Assembly: GCA_958450365.1 (NCBI GenBank)
Contig: CAUEEP010000750.1
Span: 124,001 to 188,000 of the forward strand
DNA: 64,000 bases
Source of the DNA: Mesorhabditis belari
Taxonomy: Eukaryota > Nematoda > Chromadorea > Rhabditida > Rhabditidae
Direction: 5' to 3'
Positions 35,001 through 45,434 of this stretch are shown here, in pieces. How positions within the stretch are numbered: the stretch's first letter is position 1; the number at the start of each line of letters is the position of its first letter. Below the pieces are notes generated by a model, which made no database searches, was not told the DNA's origin, and saw only the letters and a program-made list of their open reading frames with translations. Made by a program: the position numbers and the translations under genes.

Positions 35001-37745
35001 TTTATACGCGTGTGAGCGCGACATTATTTAGATTACGGTATTTCTGGTGTCTTATTAGACTACGGTAGCTTTTTGGTGACTTGTCGCACAGACATATCTT
35101 ATCCAATTTCAGAAACAAAAGCGATTCTCTATTGAATATCGCTAGACGATTGATGGATCCTGTCAAACATCCGGATATAGGTTTTTTAGTTTAAATAGAG
35201 TTTAAAATATAGTATTTAAATTAAGATAAATAAATAAACAATAAAACAAAATAAAAACAAAATAAATACGAAAAATTGTGCCGAATTTAGCCGCTCTTGG
35301 ACTCGAAGCAAATGCCCTTGCATTTCCTGATGGAATCGCGCCAAAGCCGTGGAGTTTCAACAAGTTTCGACGGCTTGAATTCGTTAAAAAGGCTCATCCC
35401 TTTCATTGGGGAGGCTTGAGCAAAGTATTTTTTAAATCATAAAGGCTTGTAGGAAATCTCAATGAAATTCTTTTCTCTAGTACATCTACTTGACACAATA
35501 TGCGAAACTGCCATGGATTCACGGAATGCGCATGTTTTACGCTGGGAAACGCTCGGAGTCGGTGAGTGATCGGTGTAACAAGTGATTAGTACTTGCGATA
35601 TCTTTCAGTGTGACGATTTAGCACGCGTGCAGTCAACTCAATTGACAAATGAGTTATTGTATGGCTTTAAGTGGTTTGAACCACATAAATTCCAATCAAA
35701 GCCATTGAATTATTGATAAAAATTCCTATCTGCTCTCCAAAATATAGATTTTCTTCATTTTGAACAACACTGCAACTATTATTTCTTTTCTATTGAAAAG
35801 AGCGTGTCTTAAAATCTAGAAATTCGGCTTGGCATTGAAGTGATGAGGTTTTGAAGAGTAGAGACGTCGAGATCGTTCCAGGCCAAACAGATCGATTGAA
35901 GTGATGAGGTTTTGAAGAGTAGAGACGTCGAGATCGTTACAGGCCAAACAGATCGATTGAAGTGTTGAGGTTTTGAAGAGTAGAGACGTCGAGATCGTTA
36001 CAGGTCAAACAGATCGATTGAAGTGTTGAGGTTTTGAAGAGTAGAGACGTCGAGATCGTTCCAGGCCAAACAGATCGATTGAAGTGATGAGGTTTTGAAG
36101 AGTAGAGACGTCGAGATCGTTACAGGCCAAATAGATCGATGCTTTTAGTGAAAAAACGTCTGATTCTTGTAGACAACTCGGACAAGTATTCCCCATAAAT
36201 TCTCTAATTGAAATCAGAAGTTCGAGCAGGCCAATCCAAAGTTGCAATGTTGTTGTTGTTCAGCCAGTCTCGGCTTGATGAATTGACGCGTTTTGAAAAC
36301 ATAGGGAACAGTTGGAGTTAGAAGCAAAAATGGCAGCAGCAAGCAATCGTCCAAGACAGCAGCAAGCAATCGTCCTGCTTGACAGCAGCAAGCAATCGTC
36401 CAAGACATCAAAGCGACTCATCCGCTTTGAAACCGATCTTCAGAGCGAGGTTCAATCAGTAAAGAAGGCAGCTCAAACCATCACAGAACCACCGCCAAAG
36501 CTTGGAGTGCCAAACACCATCGGAAGATCTCTCCAATAATAGTCAACGCCATCCAAATTCCATTTCTTCTCATTGAACAGCTCCGACAAGTAGTTCCCAT
36601 ATCGGATTGAGGTTAGGAGATCAAGCAGGCCAATCCAAAGTTGAAATGTTGTTGTTGTTCAGCCAATCTCGGCTCAATGAATTAACCTTTTGTTGTGTTG
36701 AAACACATAGGAAACGGTTGGATTTAGGAGCAAAAATGCCAGCAAGCAATCGTCCAAGACATCTATATAGTCAAAACGATTCATCCGATTCGAAATCATC
36801 TGCAGAGCGGTCAGCATCTGCATCAGCACAGAAGGCAGCCTAAACCATCACAGAACCACCGCCAAAGCTTGGAGTCCCAAACACCATTGGAAGATCCCTC
36901 CAATAGTAGTCAACGCCATCAAAATTCCATTTCTTCTCATTGAACACCTCCGACAAGTAGTTCCCATAAATTCTCTATCGGATTGAGGTTAAGAGAGCAA
37001 ACAGGCGAATCCAAAGTTGCAATGTTGTTGTTGTTCAACCAGTCTCGGCTCAATGAATTAACCTTTTGTTGTGTTGTAAACTTGGGTATAGCTGGAGTAC
37101 GGTAGCTTAGGAAAAACGGACAAGGTACGATAGGTGTACAGTATACTCATTCACTGGAACTCGATCATTTTTTTCAGATTCCCAAAGAGCAAGCCGTCAT
37201 GTTGCATATGCGAAACAGCTTCCTCAACACAAGTCAAGGCAACAAAGTCTTTCCCGAATATCAGATGTTTGAGGTGGCTTATGTTAATTAAATAAGTGTA
37301 TTCAACAAAATTTCTTTGATTATTTGAACTTTCAGGATGAGGCTCTTCCCGAATTGGATAGCATTTTGGGCGAGATCTTTGGCGAAGAGCTGCCCGACTA
37401 CAAGACGCCAGAGACGATGCCAATTGTGGTCAACTGTACTGTTAGGTGGCTGATTTCTTGGACTGGAGATGGCGTTTGACAAAAATTAGTTAGAGAATTT
37501 ATTGGACTGTTTAGCAGAACAGAATACGATCTTTTCGTATGTAACCACAAAATGTTGAACCAATTGAGCGGCTTATTCATATGAAAGTCGAAGTTTTAGT
37601 CATTGACTGTTCCAGATCGATAAGCGAGATCCCGGGTCAAGCATGCAACAAGCCGACCGGTCGTGTCTGCTACGAGGCCGTGCAGGGAATTGACGAATGG
37701 CTTCTCGCGGTGCCCACAGAAGACAGCCAATTTATTGTTGTTTGA
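26072..37745 (+). CDS. GT92 (DUF23) family glycosyltransferase
   Basis: Fourteen exons join in phase (499 aa): 26072-26086, 27775-27910, 28029-28152, 31289-31419, 31555-31628, 31681-31784, 32600-32729, 33493-33659, 35113-35180, 35291-35424, 35481-35561, 37178-37273, 37336-37445, 37616-37745. The N-terminus (MRLILFTVIAAFLLVFALRV) is a type II signal anchor, as in Golgi transferases. The GT92 domain runs from about residue 187: CIVAPLYW, FNDWPRLFLSLEWWRRN, SAKKVIDYYIEQ, FLEIRPFP, VYY, then NDIDE (286-288), the expected DxD-like metal/sugar-nucleotide site. GT92 enzymes include beta-1,4-galactosyltransferases acting on core fucose; substrate here is unknown. Exon 1 codes only five residues and is the least certain; 31672 is an alternative start for exon 6. 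Introns 1, 3, 8 and 11 contain transposons. Confidence 0.9.
26582..27682 (-). mobile_element. Mariner relic in intron 1 of the GT92 gene
   Basis: The ends TTAGGTTGGTCAATTGAAAA and TTCAATTCACCAACCCAA are inverted. The minus strand 26752-27006 encodes part of the catalytic domain: IVLIHDNARPH (second Asp), HFPYSPDLAPFDYHLF (third Asp of D,D34D). A second mariner start is embedded at about 27166, and 27358-27440 is palindromic with 27575-27640, so the copy is composite and dead. Confidence 0.85.
28650..28826. mobile_element. Short copy of the 17388-18007 fold-back element
   Basis: It shares TTGCGCAACTCGCCATAACT, the palindromic core around TGTAGATCTCAATAAGTG and the right end TTAGCCTACCCCG, but lacks the long subterminal repeat array. 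It lies in intron 3 of the GT92 gene. Confidence 0.7.
28979..29355. mobile_element. MITE with ATTGGGTTGGTGGAAAAG termini
   Basis: A 377-bp element with inverted ends (ATTGGGTTGGTGGAAAAG and CTTTTCCACCAACCCAAT). Just inside the left end is a tRNA-tail-like GAGGATCGCTGGTTCGACTT. It lies in intron 3 of the GT92 gene; the short open frame at 29173 is not coding. Confidence 0.75.
29482..29935. mobile_element. MITE with TACCGTAATAATTCTAATAG termini
   Basis: Left TACCGTAATAATTCTAATAG and right CTATTAGAG ... TAGAATTATTACGGTA are inverted over about 25 bp, with GGTCTTCTATTAGAGACT partly repeated at the right end. It directly abuts the Tc1-like element that follows. Confidence 0.75.
29936..31138 (-). 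mobile_element. Tc1-like element, rearranged, in intron 3 of GT92
   Basis: Termini CAGTGGTCCACAAAAGTAAT (29940) and ACTTTTGTGGACCACTGTA (about 30289) bound a 370-bp MITE-like unit. A second right end occurs at about 31120-31138. Between them the minus strand 30529-30824 encodes an N-terminal helix-turn-helix: REKDVANLFNCSIWTVRRIF, then SGRRPNTTIKEDRAVIQMVK, typical of Tc1-like transposases. The catalytic region is gone. The block GAAGGAGAAACAAAAAGAAT occurs in both halves. Confidence 0.8.
32341..32590. repeat. Repeat fragments in intron 6 of the GT92 gene
   Basis: ATTGGGTTGGCAAGTTATAA at about 32355 matches the starts of repeats at 54018 and 54783; the far end of this copy is not found. AGAAAATACCGTA at about 32541 is a MITE-type terminus. 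The frame 32034-32315 upstream shows no family resemblance. Confidence 0.4.
33828..34617 (+). mobile_element. Tc1-like element, deletion derivative
   Basis: TA-flanked inverted ends (TACAATCATGGACAAAAGTC and GACTTTTGTCCATGACTGTA) with long subterminal inverted sequence (CCGACCAATTTGCAAACGGT). The plus-strand frame 33951-34373 encodes a transposase C-terminus: YSLDLNVIENLWAFVKSKLK (third catalytic region) and LVDSMPRRIQAAI...GGPTKY. An internal duplication repeats the VWTTIGPQILR...DSMPRRI segment, and the first two catalytic Asp are missing. It lies in intron 8 of the GT92 gene. Confidence 0.85.
34620..35110. other. Intronic sequence, mostly unique
   Basis: The rest of GT92 intron 8. It holds six GGCTTTGGCTTGAAT-type 15-bp units (about 34715-34805) and an ATTACGGTATTTCTGGTGTC MITE-like motif at 35033. 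No other feature seen. Confidence 0.5.
35734..37070 (-). mobile_element. Degenerate Tc1-like transposase, tandemly amplified
   Basis: The minus strand carries broken pieces of a Tc1-like transposase: FGGGSVMVWAAF-like and WNFDGVDYYW-like pieces near 36500-36580 and 36860-36930, QNASIHQAE near 36280, LDWPA near 36240, and CNDLDVSTLQNLITS near 36010. A block of about 380 bp (CAATGTTGTTGTTGTTCA) occurs three times (36243, 36645, 37019). The C-terminal segment is amplified as a 61-bp array (35834-36138, five copies). It lies in intron 11 of the GT92 gene. Confidence 0.7.
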
Positions 37746-37924
37746 TTGATGTCAAAACTTGTATGTACCTAATTAGAGTGTGTTCTATACTTTCAAAGTG
37801 TCTGTAAAGTAAAGTGTGTTACTTTCAAAGTCTTCCTATACTTTCAAAGTCTTCCTCTAAGCTCTGGTTGAATACCTTCTCATTTTGTGGGAAAATTCAA
37901 ACAAATGGGCTGTCCATTTGTTTG

Positions 37925-38002
37925 AATGATTTGAATGATGAATCTGCCTTATATACGCCGCTTTATATACGCTGCTTATATACGCCGCTTTATATACGCC
38001 TA
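37925..38002. repeat. TATATACGCCGC satellite
   Basis: Four or five units of TTTATATACGCCGC. It is the reverse complement of the 14-bp array at 59083-59170. Confidence 0.85.
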
Positions 38003-38279
38003 AGGCTTAATAGCAACTTGGTTATTTTATGATCCTTCTTGTCCAAAAGGGATCGTATTTGCGCCAGCTGCTTCAGTTTGCTATCGGATAACCCTAAATA
38101 CCGAAAAGCTCAAATGGATGTTGTAAATTAGTCGTCAATATTGTTGTCTTTAAGCTTTCGAAAGCTAATTTCATTCCGGTAAATATTAAAAATGTGTAGG
38201 CAATTTTAAATGCAAAATTCACGAAACAAAAGGATCAACTTCTTTCAAAAGTCATCGGCCAATGATTGAAAACGGTGAT

Positions 38280-38575
38280 CCAGACAGTCTAGACTTAATA
38301 CTCTAATCTCGACTGAATACCGTAACCTAGCCATTCTAGACTGAAAATCCTGTCCTAGATTGAATACCGTAATTCAGACAGTCTAAACTGAATACCCTAA
38401 TCTAGACTAAGTACCGTAATCTAGCTATTCTAGACTGAATACTCTAATCTCGACTGAATACTCTAATCTAGACAAATTACCGTAATCTAGCGATTCTAGA
38501 CTGAATATCCTATTCTAGATTGAATACCGTAATCCAGACAGCCTAGACTGAATACTCTAATCTAGACTGAATACC
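38280..38575. repeat. CTAGACTGAATACCGTAATC satellite
   Basis: Imperfect repeats of CTAGACTGAATAC(C/T)(C/G)TAATC with higher-order pattern (a longer block occurs near 38330 and again near 38500). Non-coding. Confidence 0.85.
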
Positions 38576-38764
38576 CGGAAATGCAGAGAATTTGTGACCA
38601 AACGCCCAAATAATACTGAATGATCTTCGTGGACTAATCATCATTTTGATTCTATTGTTGCCTCTTCTCTGCTGTTTTTACTGTTTATACTGCAGAGTGA
38701 GTTTCTTTGGTGTACTGCCCGATTAATCACTTCAGCCTGGACCGATAGAGTAGATCTGTTCTAC

Positions 38765-38895
38765 AAACAACAAAGTAAACAAACTACAAAGTATAAACAA
38801 ACTAGAAAGTAAACAAACTACAAAGTAAACAAACTACAAAGTAAACAAACTAGAAAGTAAACAAACTACAAAGTAAACAAACTACAAAGTAAACT
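38765..38895. repeat. AAACTACAAAGTAAAC satellite
   Basis: Roughly nine units of a 15-16-bp repeat AAACAAACTACAAAGT with CTAGAAAGT variants. Non-coding. Confidence 0.85.
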
Positions 38896-39143
38896 AAAAA
38901 CGTTTCATAACTTGTTTCTCGTAAGTTCTTTCTCAGAATTTTTCTTTTACCAGAATGTAGCAAAAGAAAATCTCTTTCTAATGGTATATAAAGCTCCAAG
39001 AAACACAGCACACACATCGTGATGTTAAATGTTTTGTGTTAGTATTTAGTGCCTGTTTAGTTTGTTTAGTTTAAAAATGTTTTGGTGCCTATGACTCGAA
39101 TCGGGTCAGTTGTAGTTTGCGAAATTGTTGAAGTTTCTAGGAT

Positions 39144-39395
39144 ATGGATACCAGTCGAGAGAGAATATTTTCTCAGATGCCCTCAACTACGAAGTCTCTC
39201 TCGACGCCTTCATTGTTGGCCCTCTCGGTGGTTGGGATGTGTGCAACGACATGGTGTGAACTCGGCATCTCCGCAAAATATGGCCAGCTGATGAGAAGAC
39301 TGATGGTGACCGATGCAATCCGATGGTCCCGTGACATCTACGTGCAGCACATCACCGGCAACAAGCAATACGAAGTTCCTATTTGTGATGATTGA
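39144..39395 (+). mobile_element. Probable retrotransposon reverse-transcriptase C-terminal relic
   Basis: Two overlapping frames each look protein-like and together make one polypeptide: one frame gives DALNYEVSLDAFIVGPLGGW then DVCNDMV (about 39170-39255), the other continues GISAKYGQLMRRLMVTDAIR and WSRDIYVQHITG (about 39265-39365). Such V-G-x-L-G-x-W ... MRRLMVxDxIRWSRDIY sequence resembles C-termini of nematode LINE-type polyproteins; this assignment is from memory and moderate. A frameshift at about 39255 makes it defective. Confidence 0.45.
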
Positions 39396-39877
39396 TCTCT
39401 CTCGATGCATGAATTGATTATACCTCGACTTCCAGTAACCAGATCAACTTCAGGTTAGTTTTAAAATGTTCCTGAATGAAATTCCGTTATAGAAATCCAT
39501 AACTTACTTACTACACTTTAATATCCTTTTAGTCTCCTCTAGTCCTCTTTCTCAAATTGAAATATTTCATGCGTACTTTTGTATATTTCATGCGTACTTT
39601 ATATCTCTGTGATTGCATAAGTGATCTAGAGTTTTATTTTCGAATCAGGTTTCTCAAGAAGAGAAGCTTCTCAAAACATTGCTGAGCTTTTTGAGATCCG
39701 TGATCGCTCAGTAATATTGGTTTTAGGGACATCTTTTGTCTAAATATTGAGAGTTTGAATAAAAGCTGATGTTGTTTTACCAAAGCTGCAGCAACTCGAG
39801 CGATTGGGTGGAGCTTTTTCTTCTTCTTTATCGGGTTTTCACACCGAATGAGTCGAAAAACGAATTCCCGGTAAGTA

Positions 39878-42195
39878 TCATAAGCAAGTCAATTGAATGA
39901 TGGTACCAATTGTTGAATGGCAAGCAAAGAAGAATGAGGCGAAAATGGAATAACCTGAAAAAACAAGATTTCAGATTTCAGCGACTTTCAAACACTAATA
40001 ATTTTCGTGTTTACGGTTAAGAAACAGATGAGAAACCAGATGACGGGCACCAAGAACATCACAAAGAGAGCAATCAGCTGAATTTCATGAGCTGAATTTC
40101 ATGAGCTGAAGATTATTGAAGAAAAACTCACTCATTTACCTAAGGTTTACTTCAAATAAAAAGGGTTTATGATTTATGACTTATCGTTTAGTTCTCGCCG
40201 CCAAAAAAGACAATTTCAAAGTTCTCAAACGGTATCAATGTCTCAAAACTCTTTTTTTAGTTCTCGCCAAGACAATTTCAACACATTTCAATGTTATTTT
40301 GTAGAAAAATTATTTGTCTTTCTAATGGAACAAACTGTCGTTCAATCCATGAAAGTTTTTTATTCGATGTTTTTAAAAGGAAGGATGAAAACGGCGAAAA
40401 GACTGGTTTGCCAAACTGACACTGATACCAACGAAACTGTTTGATACCAACGAAACCATTTGATACCAACAAAACTGTTTGATACCAACGAAACCATTTG
40501 ATATCAACGAAACGGTTTGATACCAACGAAACCGTTTGTTACCAATGAAACCGTTTGATATCAACGAAACTGTTTGATACCAACAAAACTGTTTGATACC
40601 AACGAAACCATTTGATATCAACGAAACGGTTTGATACCAACGAAACCGTTTGTTACCAATGAAACCGTTTGATATCAACGAAACTGTTTGATACCAACGA
40701 AACCGTTTGATACCAACAAAACTGTTTGATACCAACGAAACCATTTGATATCAACGAAACGGTTTGATACCAACGAAACCGTTTGTTACCAACGAAACTG
40801 TTTGATACCAACGAAACTGTTTGATACCAACGAAGCCGTTTGATACCAAAAGCTGGTTAGATAAGAGCACCGTAGCTTTGGAAAGTTGTCTGCTATCAAG
40901 TCTGCTATCAAAAAGTAGATTTGCTTATCCGGATATCAAACAGAAGTTGATAAAGACAAGATTTTACCGTATAACTTCTGTCTCCATTCTTGAGTTACTG
41001 TACCAACGGTTACTATACCAACGAAACCGTTTGATATCAACGAAACGGTTTGATACCAACAAAACTGTTTGATACCAACGAAACTGTTTGATATCAAGGA
41101 AACTGTTTGATACCAAAAGCTAGTGGTTAGATAAGAGCACCGTAGCTTTAGAAAGTTGACTGGCTTTTGAAAAAGCATCAGTCGAAAGGAACGGATTTGT
41201 CTAATACAGTCACTCACTTGAAGGTTGAGATTCCGGGTCCACTTCTTGTGAAGATGTAAAGTACGAGGGCTCATGAAATTTCGTTGTTGCGTCAGAATGT
41301 GATTGGTAAAGATGAGCAAGCCTGTAGTGAAAATGAGAAACTGATTAACTCATGAACTAAACCGAAAAGCACTCCTCCAAAAAGCGATGGGTAGATTATT
41401 ACAGCAGCCACAAATATAGTAATCACTGGTTTTTCGAGAATCCAAATATTCGGGCTTGTGAGGAAAGAGGCAATCTCCGGGAATCTCTGAAACTAAAGCT
41501 AACTGAAAACTAACTGAAAACGGTTTCAACCTGAATTTGCTCGTTGAATGCTATTTTTTCATCATTGGCTGCCCACATTGCATAAGTTAGAGGCACAAGG
41601 AGGAAAAGTGGATGAGCGTACCAGAAGATTTCAGTCATGAGAGCTTTCCTGAAAGAAATTTGATAGATATGAAATATTGAATAGAATATTGAATAGAATT
41701 TAGCTGGTTACTTTCTTCCAAACTTTGCCCAGTGATTATCAGGCAAAATGGCTTGTCCCTTTTCGAAAACCGCTCCCAGCAAAGCCACCACGAATTCAAG
41801 AAGCAAAAATGTTTGCAGACACTAGAATTATGATGTTTATGAATGTTACTACAATTTAAGTTACAAATATTCATACAATTTGAAAAATTAACGGTACGCC
41901 GAGATTCGCAAAGAGGCCAACGTAGAGTACGGATGGAGCTGGGAAACAGGGAACCGGCAAAACAAATGAACAATGAAAGAGATCATTTACGAGGCCGAGT
42001 AACTGGAATTCAAATTCAAATTGAGTAGAATCATTACTTGAAAATCACCTACCTGCACAATTAGTTGATAATTTTTGAATGTTCCCAAATGTTTCGGTGT
42101 CGCGAAATAGATGACAAACAAACCGAAGCTATTCAATAAGAAGAAGGGTACTGAAATGGGAAAGTTGAGCAAAGAGCAAATAAACTGGAACGTTT
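39878..42195 (-). CDS. Srh/Str-type serpentine chemoreceptor, first exon not found
   Basis: Eight exons join in phase (about 284 aa): 42053-42195, 41877-42002, 41712-41821, 41531-41648, 41363-41486, 41218-41321, 40026-40077, 39878-39954. Family landmarks of the nematode Str superfamily follow in order: GLFVIYFATPKHLGTFKNYQ (end of TM1), LPVPCFPAPSVLYVGLFANL (TM2-TM3), FEKGQAIL, EIFWYAHPLFLLVPLTYAMW (TM4), IFVAAVIIYPSLFGG (TM5), MSPRTLHLHKKWTRNLNLQ before TM6, and FFFACHSTIGTII (TM7). These receptors act in chemosensory neuron cilia. No ATG precedes the first exon in frame, so an upstream exon of some 45 residues is missing, possibly lost with the Tc1 insertion at 42420-42700. An unused frame after the stop reads YREFVFRLIRCEN, a typical tail, suggesting a small frameshift near 39878. 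Confidence 0.83.
40425..41115. repeat. 19-bp satellite in a chemoreceptor intron
   Basis: Arrays at 40425-40850 and 41000-41115 of a 19-bp unit, GAAACTGTTTGATACCAAC, with C/T, A/G and ATATC variants. A block containing AGCTGGTTAGATAAGAGCAC follows each array (40850, 41118). The minus strand stays open (Trp-Tyr-rich) by chance; the array lies between the exons at 41218 and 40077. Confidence 0.9.
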
Positions 42196-42359
42196 CTAAA
42201 AGATGCGGTTGAAAAAAACCGTAATCAGAACGAAACCCTGTTTCAAGTTTCACTTTAGCGTGAGAGGAGTCACTTTTGGCTTGAGTTGAAAAGAATTCAG
42301 AGTATTATCGCGTCTTTTTGAACTAACTTTTATGCGATTTAAAGTATCCTTTTACGTTG

Positions 42360-42720
42360 TGTAAAACATGAATTCTGTTCAGTTTCTTTTCCTCTTTAGA
42401 ATCGTGCATAGCATTAAATGTGTATTTTTAGAAATGCAAGCTTGCCCTCATCGAGAAACGACCGCTATGCTTTTTGAAAGCCGGAGGGTCGAAGGCGGTC
42501 ATCTCGCGAAAGCACAAAACCAACATCAGAACTGTTCAACGACTTGCCAAACAATTACAAGAGAAAGGACACGTCAAGGAGAATTCGAAAAAAGGAAGAC
42601 CTCGATCGGTGAACACGCCAAACATCCGGAAGCTCATCAAACTGCGAATTGACCGAAACGACGAGCGAAGCTTAGGAAAAATGGCTAAGGAGGAAAGGGC
42701 GGGAGGGAAGAAAAAGAAAA
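42360..42720 (+). mobile_element. Tc1-like transposase N-terminal fragment
   Basis: The plus strand frame gives KAVISRKHKTNIRTVQRLAK, then KGRPRSVNTPNIRKLIKLRI and SLGKMAKE: bipartite helix-turn-helix with a GRPR minor-groove motif. The overlapping frame upstream (PHRETTAMLFES) indicates a frameshift at about 42470. Sequence then dissolves into a G-rich run (42726-42785). Confidence 0.8.
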
Positions 42721-44364
42721 ACGTTGGGGGGGGGGGGTGGGGAAGGGAATGGGGGAGTTCGGGGGTTTCTGAAAAAGGTGTTGGTTTGTAAGGGGAAAAA
42801 AAGAAAGGGGGGCTTTTAAAACATATTCAGCTTTCGATAGCTTTTTTGTTATGCTACCCTTCAGTTTTAAAATCCTGTTTAGATAACTGGTTTAACATTG
42901 TAGAAAGAACTTACTAACATTTGTTTCGCCACCGACGAGTATTAATCTTGTGTTGGATGCTGCGCGTTCTTGTAAGCGCTTTGGGGAAACCCTTTGTTTT
43001 AGTATTTTGGAAAAAATAGAACTTGAATGAGGATTGAAAAAAAATAAAATTCACACTTAAAAATCAATAATTTCTTTGAATAGAAATGCAATAATCCAAT
43101 AAAATTTGTTCTTTAATTGATCGAATCATATAAATCTTGTTTTTTTGAAACTATTTTAAGTAAGAAGAAGGGTACTGAAATGGGAAAGTTGAGCAAAGAG
43201 CAAATAAACTGGAACGTTTCTAAAAGATGCGGTTGAAAAAAACCGTAATCAGAACGAAACCCTGTTTCAAGTTTCACTTTAGCAGTCTTTAAGTAGTTTT
43301 TAAGTCAAAAAAAAGCTCATTTTTGAGAGAAAAAAGAAGAAAATAGAGAAGAATTGCTTTAAAAAACTTGAAAAACTATTAGGTAAATGAAAGTTTTTCA
43401 TTTAGCTCTCCGTATCCGCCTACAGGTCCGGTCTGTGCACACATATCATTTGGTCGCGTCCGTTTCCTTCCTATTTACGTTGCTATTTTGCGATTATTCG
43501 CGTCGCGTTTTTCGTCCTTTTTCCCCCTTCCCGAAATTATTTTTTTTTGGTCTGCGGGTTTTTGCCTTCTTTCTTGGGGGACTTTGTTGTTTCATTTTTT
43601 GATGCGCATGCTGTTTTTGTAATGGGTATTGTTGCATTTCGGTTCTGTACTAATAAACAGTAACCTTATAAATTCACTTTACTTTATGCTACCCTCCAGG
43701 TTTTAAATCCTGTTTAGATAACTGGTTTAACATTGTAGAGAGACTGGTTTTACTAATTTTACTACATTTGTGTCACCATCGACGTAGTATCAATCCGATC
43801 CGTACTCTTCTCAAAAGTATTAATCTATTGTTGGATACTACGTGTTCTTGTTACGTTATAAGCGTTATAAGCGCTTTTCGGGAAACCCTTTTAACTTTTG
43901 TGCTATTCGGCCATTCTTAAGCAGAATCATCCTCTTTAGCGGGTCGCACCCCAAACTAAAGAAAGAAAAGCTTATTCTTTTCGATTGTTGATCTGTAGCA
44001 CGCAAAGAAAACAGTAAACAATCAATCGGGGGCGTTTCTTTGTATCACGACTTTCAGTAGCGCTACTTAAATAAGGGTAAAATGATTTGCTTAGCAACTT
44101 TTAGTTACTGTCAAATCCCAGATTATTTCAATATATCAATTGGCACATAGGTTATACCCCCAATCTGGCGATTGGGTTATACCCCCATCGGTGAATCAAT
44201 CTGGCTTTTGCTGCCCGCACTTTACATCAACAAAAATTTACACTTACAAGTTTTACTTGCATAATGTTGGGTTTTACCCCCACGCAAAACTGAATTTTAC
44301 TCTCTTTGTATGAAAATTTTGATATTTTTCGGTTAAATCTCTGCCACCAATATGGAGACCAAAT
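42721..44364. other. Intergenic region, low complexity and small duplications
   Basis: 42726-42785 is G-rich and includes long G runs. 43161-43283 repeats 42139-42262, i.e. the 5' edge of the chemoreceptor exon and its flank. GTTTTAAATCCTGTTTAGAT-type blocks at 42853 and 43700 are duplicates. I see no gene. Confidence 0.5.
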
Positions 44365-45020
44365 GGGCGTTCCTTCCCATTTTCAATTTAAATCATAATA
44401 TTTTATCATAGTGCCCTATCTCCACCAGCTTGGTTCCCTATCTCTTTAAATTTGGTTCCCTATCTCTTTAAATTTGGTTCCTTATCTTTTACCCTACAAC
44501 TTTGGTTCCCTATCTCTCTAAATTTGGTTCCTGATCTCTAAATTTGGTTCCTTATCTTTTACCCTACAACTTTGGTTCCCTATCTCTCTAAATTTGGTTC
44601 CTGATCTCTAAATTTGGTTCCTTATCTCTAAATTTGGTTCCTTATCTCTAAATTTGGTTCCTGATCTCTAAATTTGGTTCCTTATCTCTAAATTTGGTTC
44701 CTTATCTCTAAATTTGGTTCCTTATCTCTAAATTTGGTTCCTTATCTCTAAATATGGTTCCTTATCTCTAAATTTGGTTCCTCATCTCTAAATTTGGTTC
44801 CTCATCTCTAAATTTGGTTCCTCATCTCGAAATTTGGTTCCTCATCTCTAAATATGGTTCCTTATCTCTAAATTTGGTTCCTCATCTCTAAATTTGGTTC
44901 CTTATCTCTAAATTTGGGGGGCCAAATGGGCGTTCCTTCCCATTTTCAATTTAAATCATAATATTTTATCATAGTGCCCTATCTCCACCAGCTTGGTTCC
45001 CTATCTCTTTAAATTTAGTT
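44365..45020. repeat. 20-bp satellite flanked by ~95-bp direct repeats
   Basis: About 22 units of CTAAATTTGGTTCCTTATCT (with CTCATCT and CTGATCT variants) occupy 44465-44915. The sequences at 44365-44465 and 44925-45020 (CAAATGGGCGTTCCTTCCCA ... CTCCACCAGCTTGGTTCC) are near-identical, so the array appears to have grown inside a duplicated segment. Confidence 0.9.
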
Positions 45021-45359
45021 TCCTATCTCATTCAAAGTGTTGCATTCAAGTTATTCAATGTATAGCGGGAGTATAATTGTCAGTACTCAAATTACTCAAA
45101 TTACTAGAGTACTCAAATTTTATTCATTTTACTTATTGCTCGTTTGTTGCTCGGCTCGTTTGTTGTATCTCGAAGCAAAGTCTTTAAATTTGTGCTGATC
45201 TCAAGCCATTTTGCCTACAAAATTAATTATCGCCGGGCATAACCCGTAAGAATCCATCAATCCAAGAATCCATCAATCCCAGAATCCATTTTAGTGTCCC
45301 TGCTGAGCAGTCGCATCTTTTGTCTATTGTTGTTGGTATTGTTGGAGAGAAAAATCGAA

Positions 45360-45434
45360 ATGAAGCTGGTTTTTTGTCTTTTTCTCTTTCTATTCTTTGC
45401 GTATCCAATGACATCGATCGGCGTTCGGCAAAAA
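45360..45434 (+). CDS. Candidate signal-peptide exon of a small secreted protein
   Basis: ATG at 45360 opens MKLVFCLFLFLFFAYPMTSI then GVRQK and a GTGGGT donor. Possible later exon sequence near 45615-45720 reads FSVSLAVFSLASGSHESLLE then KAQALAMAFQG, and near 45850-45905 WQKSLGSTPWDKATANLTVE. I could not find one set of splice sites joining all three in phase, so only the first exon is annotated. The family is not recognised. Confidence 0.4.

Noticed and set aside
40373..40744. Minus-strand Trp/Tyr/Ser-rich repeat frame
   Set aside because: Read-through of the 19-bp satellite inside a chemoreceptor intron, no start context or splice support.
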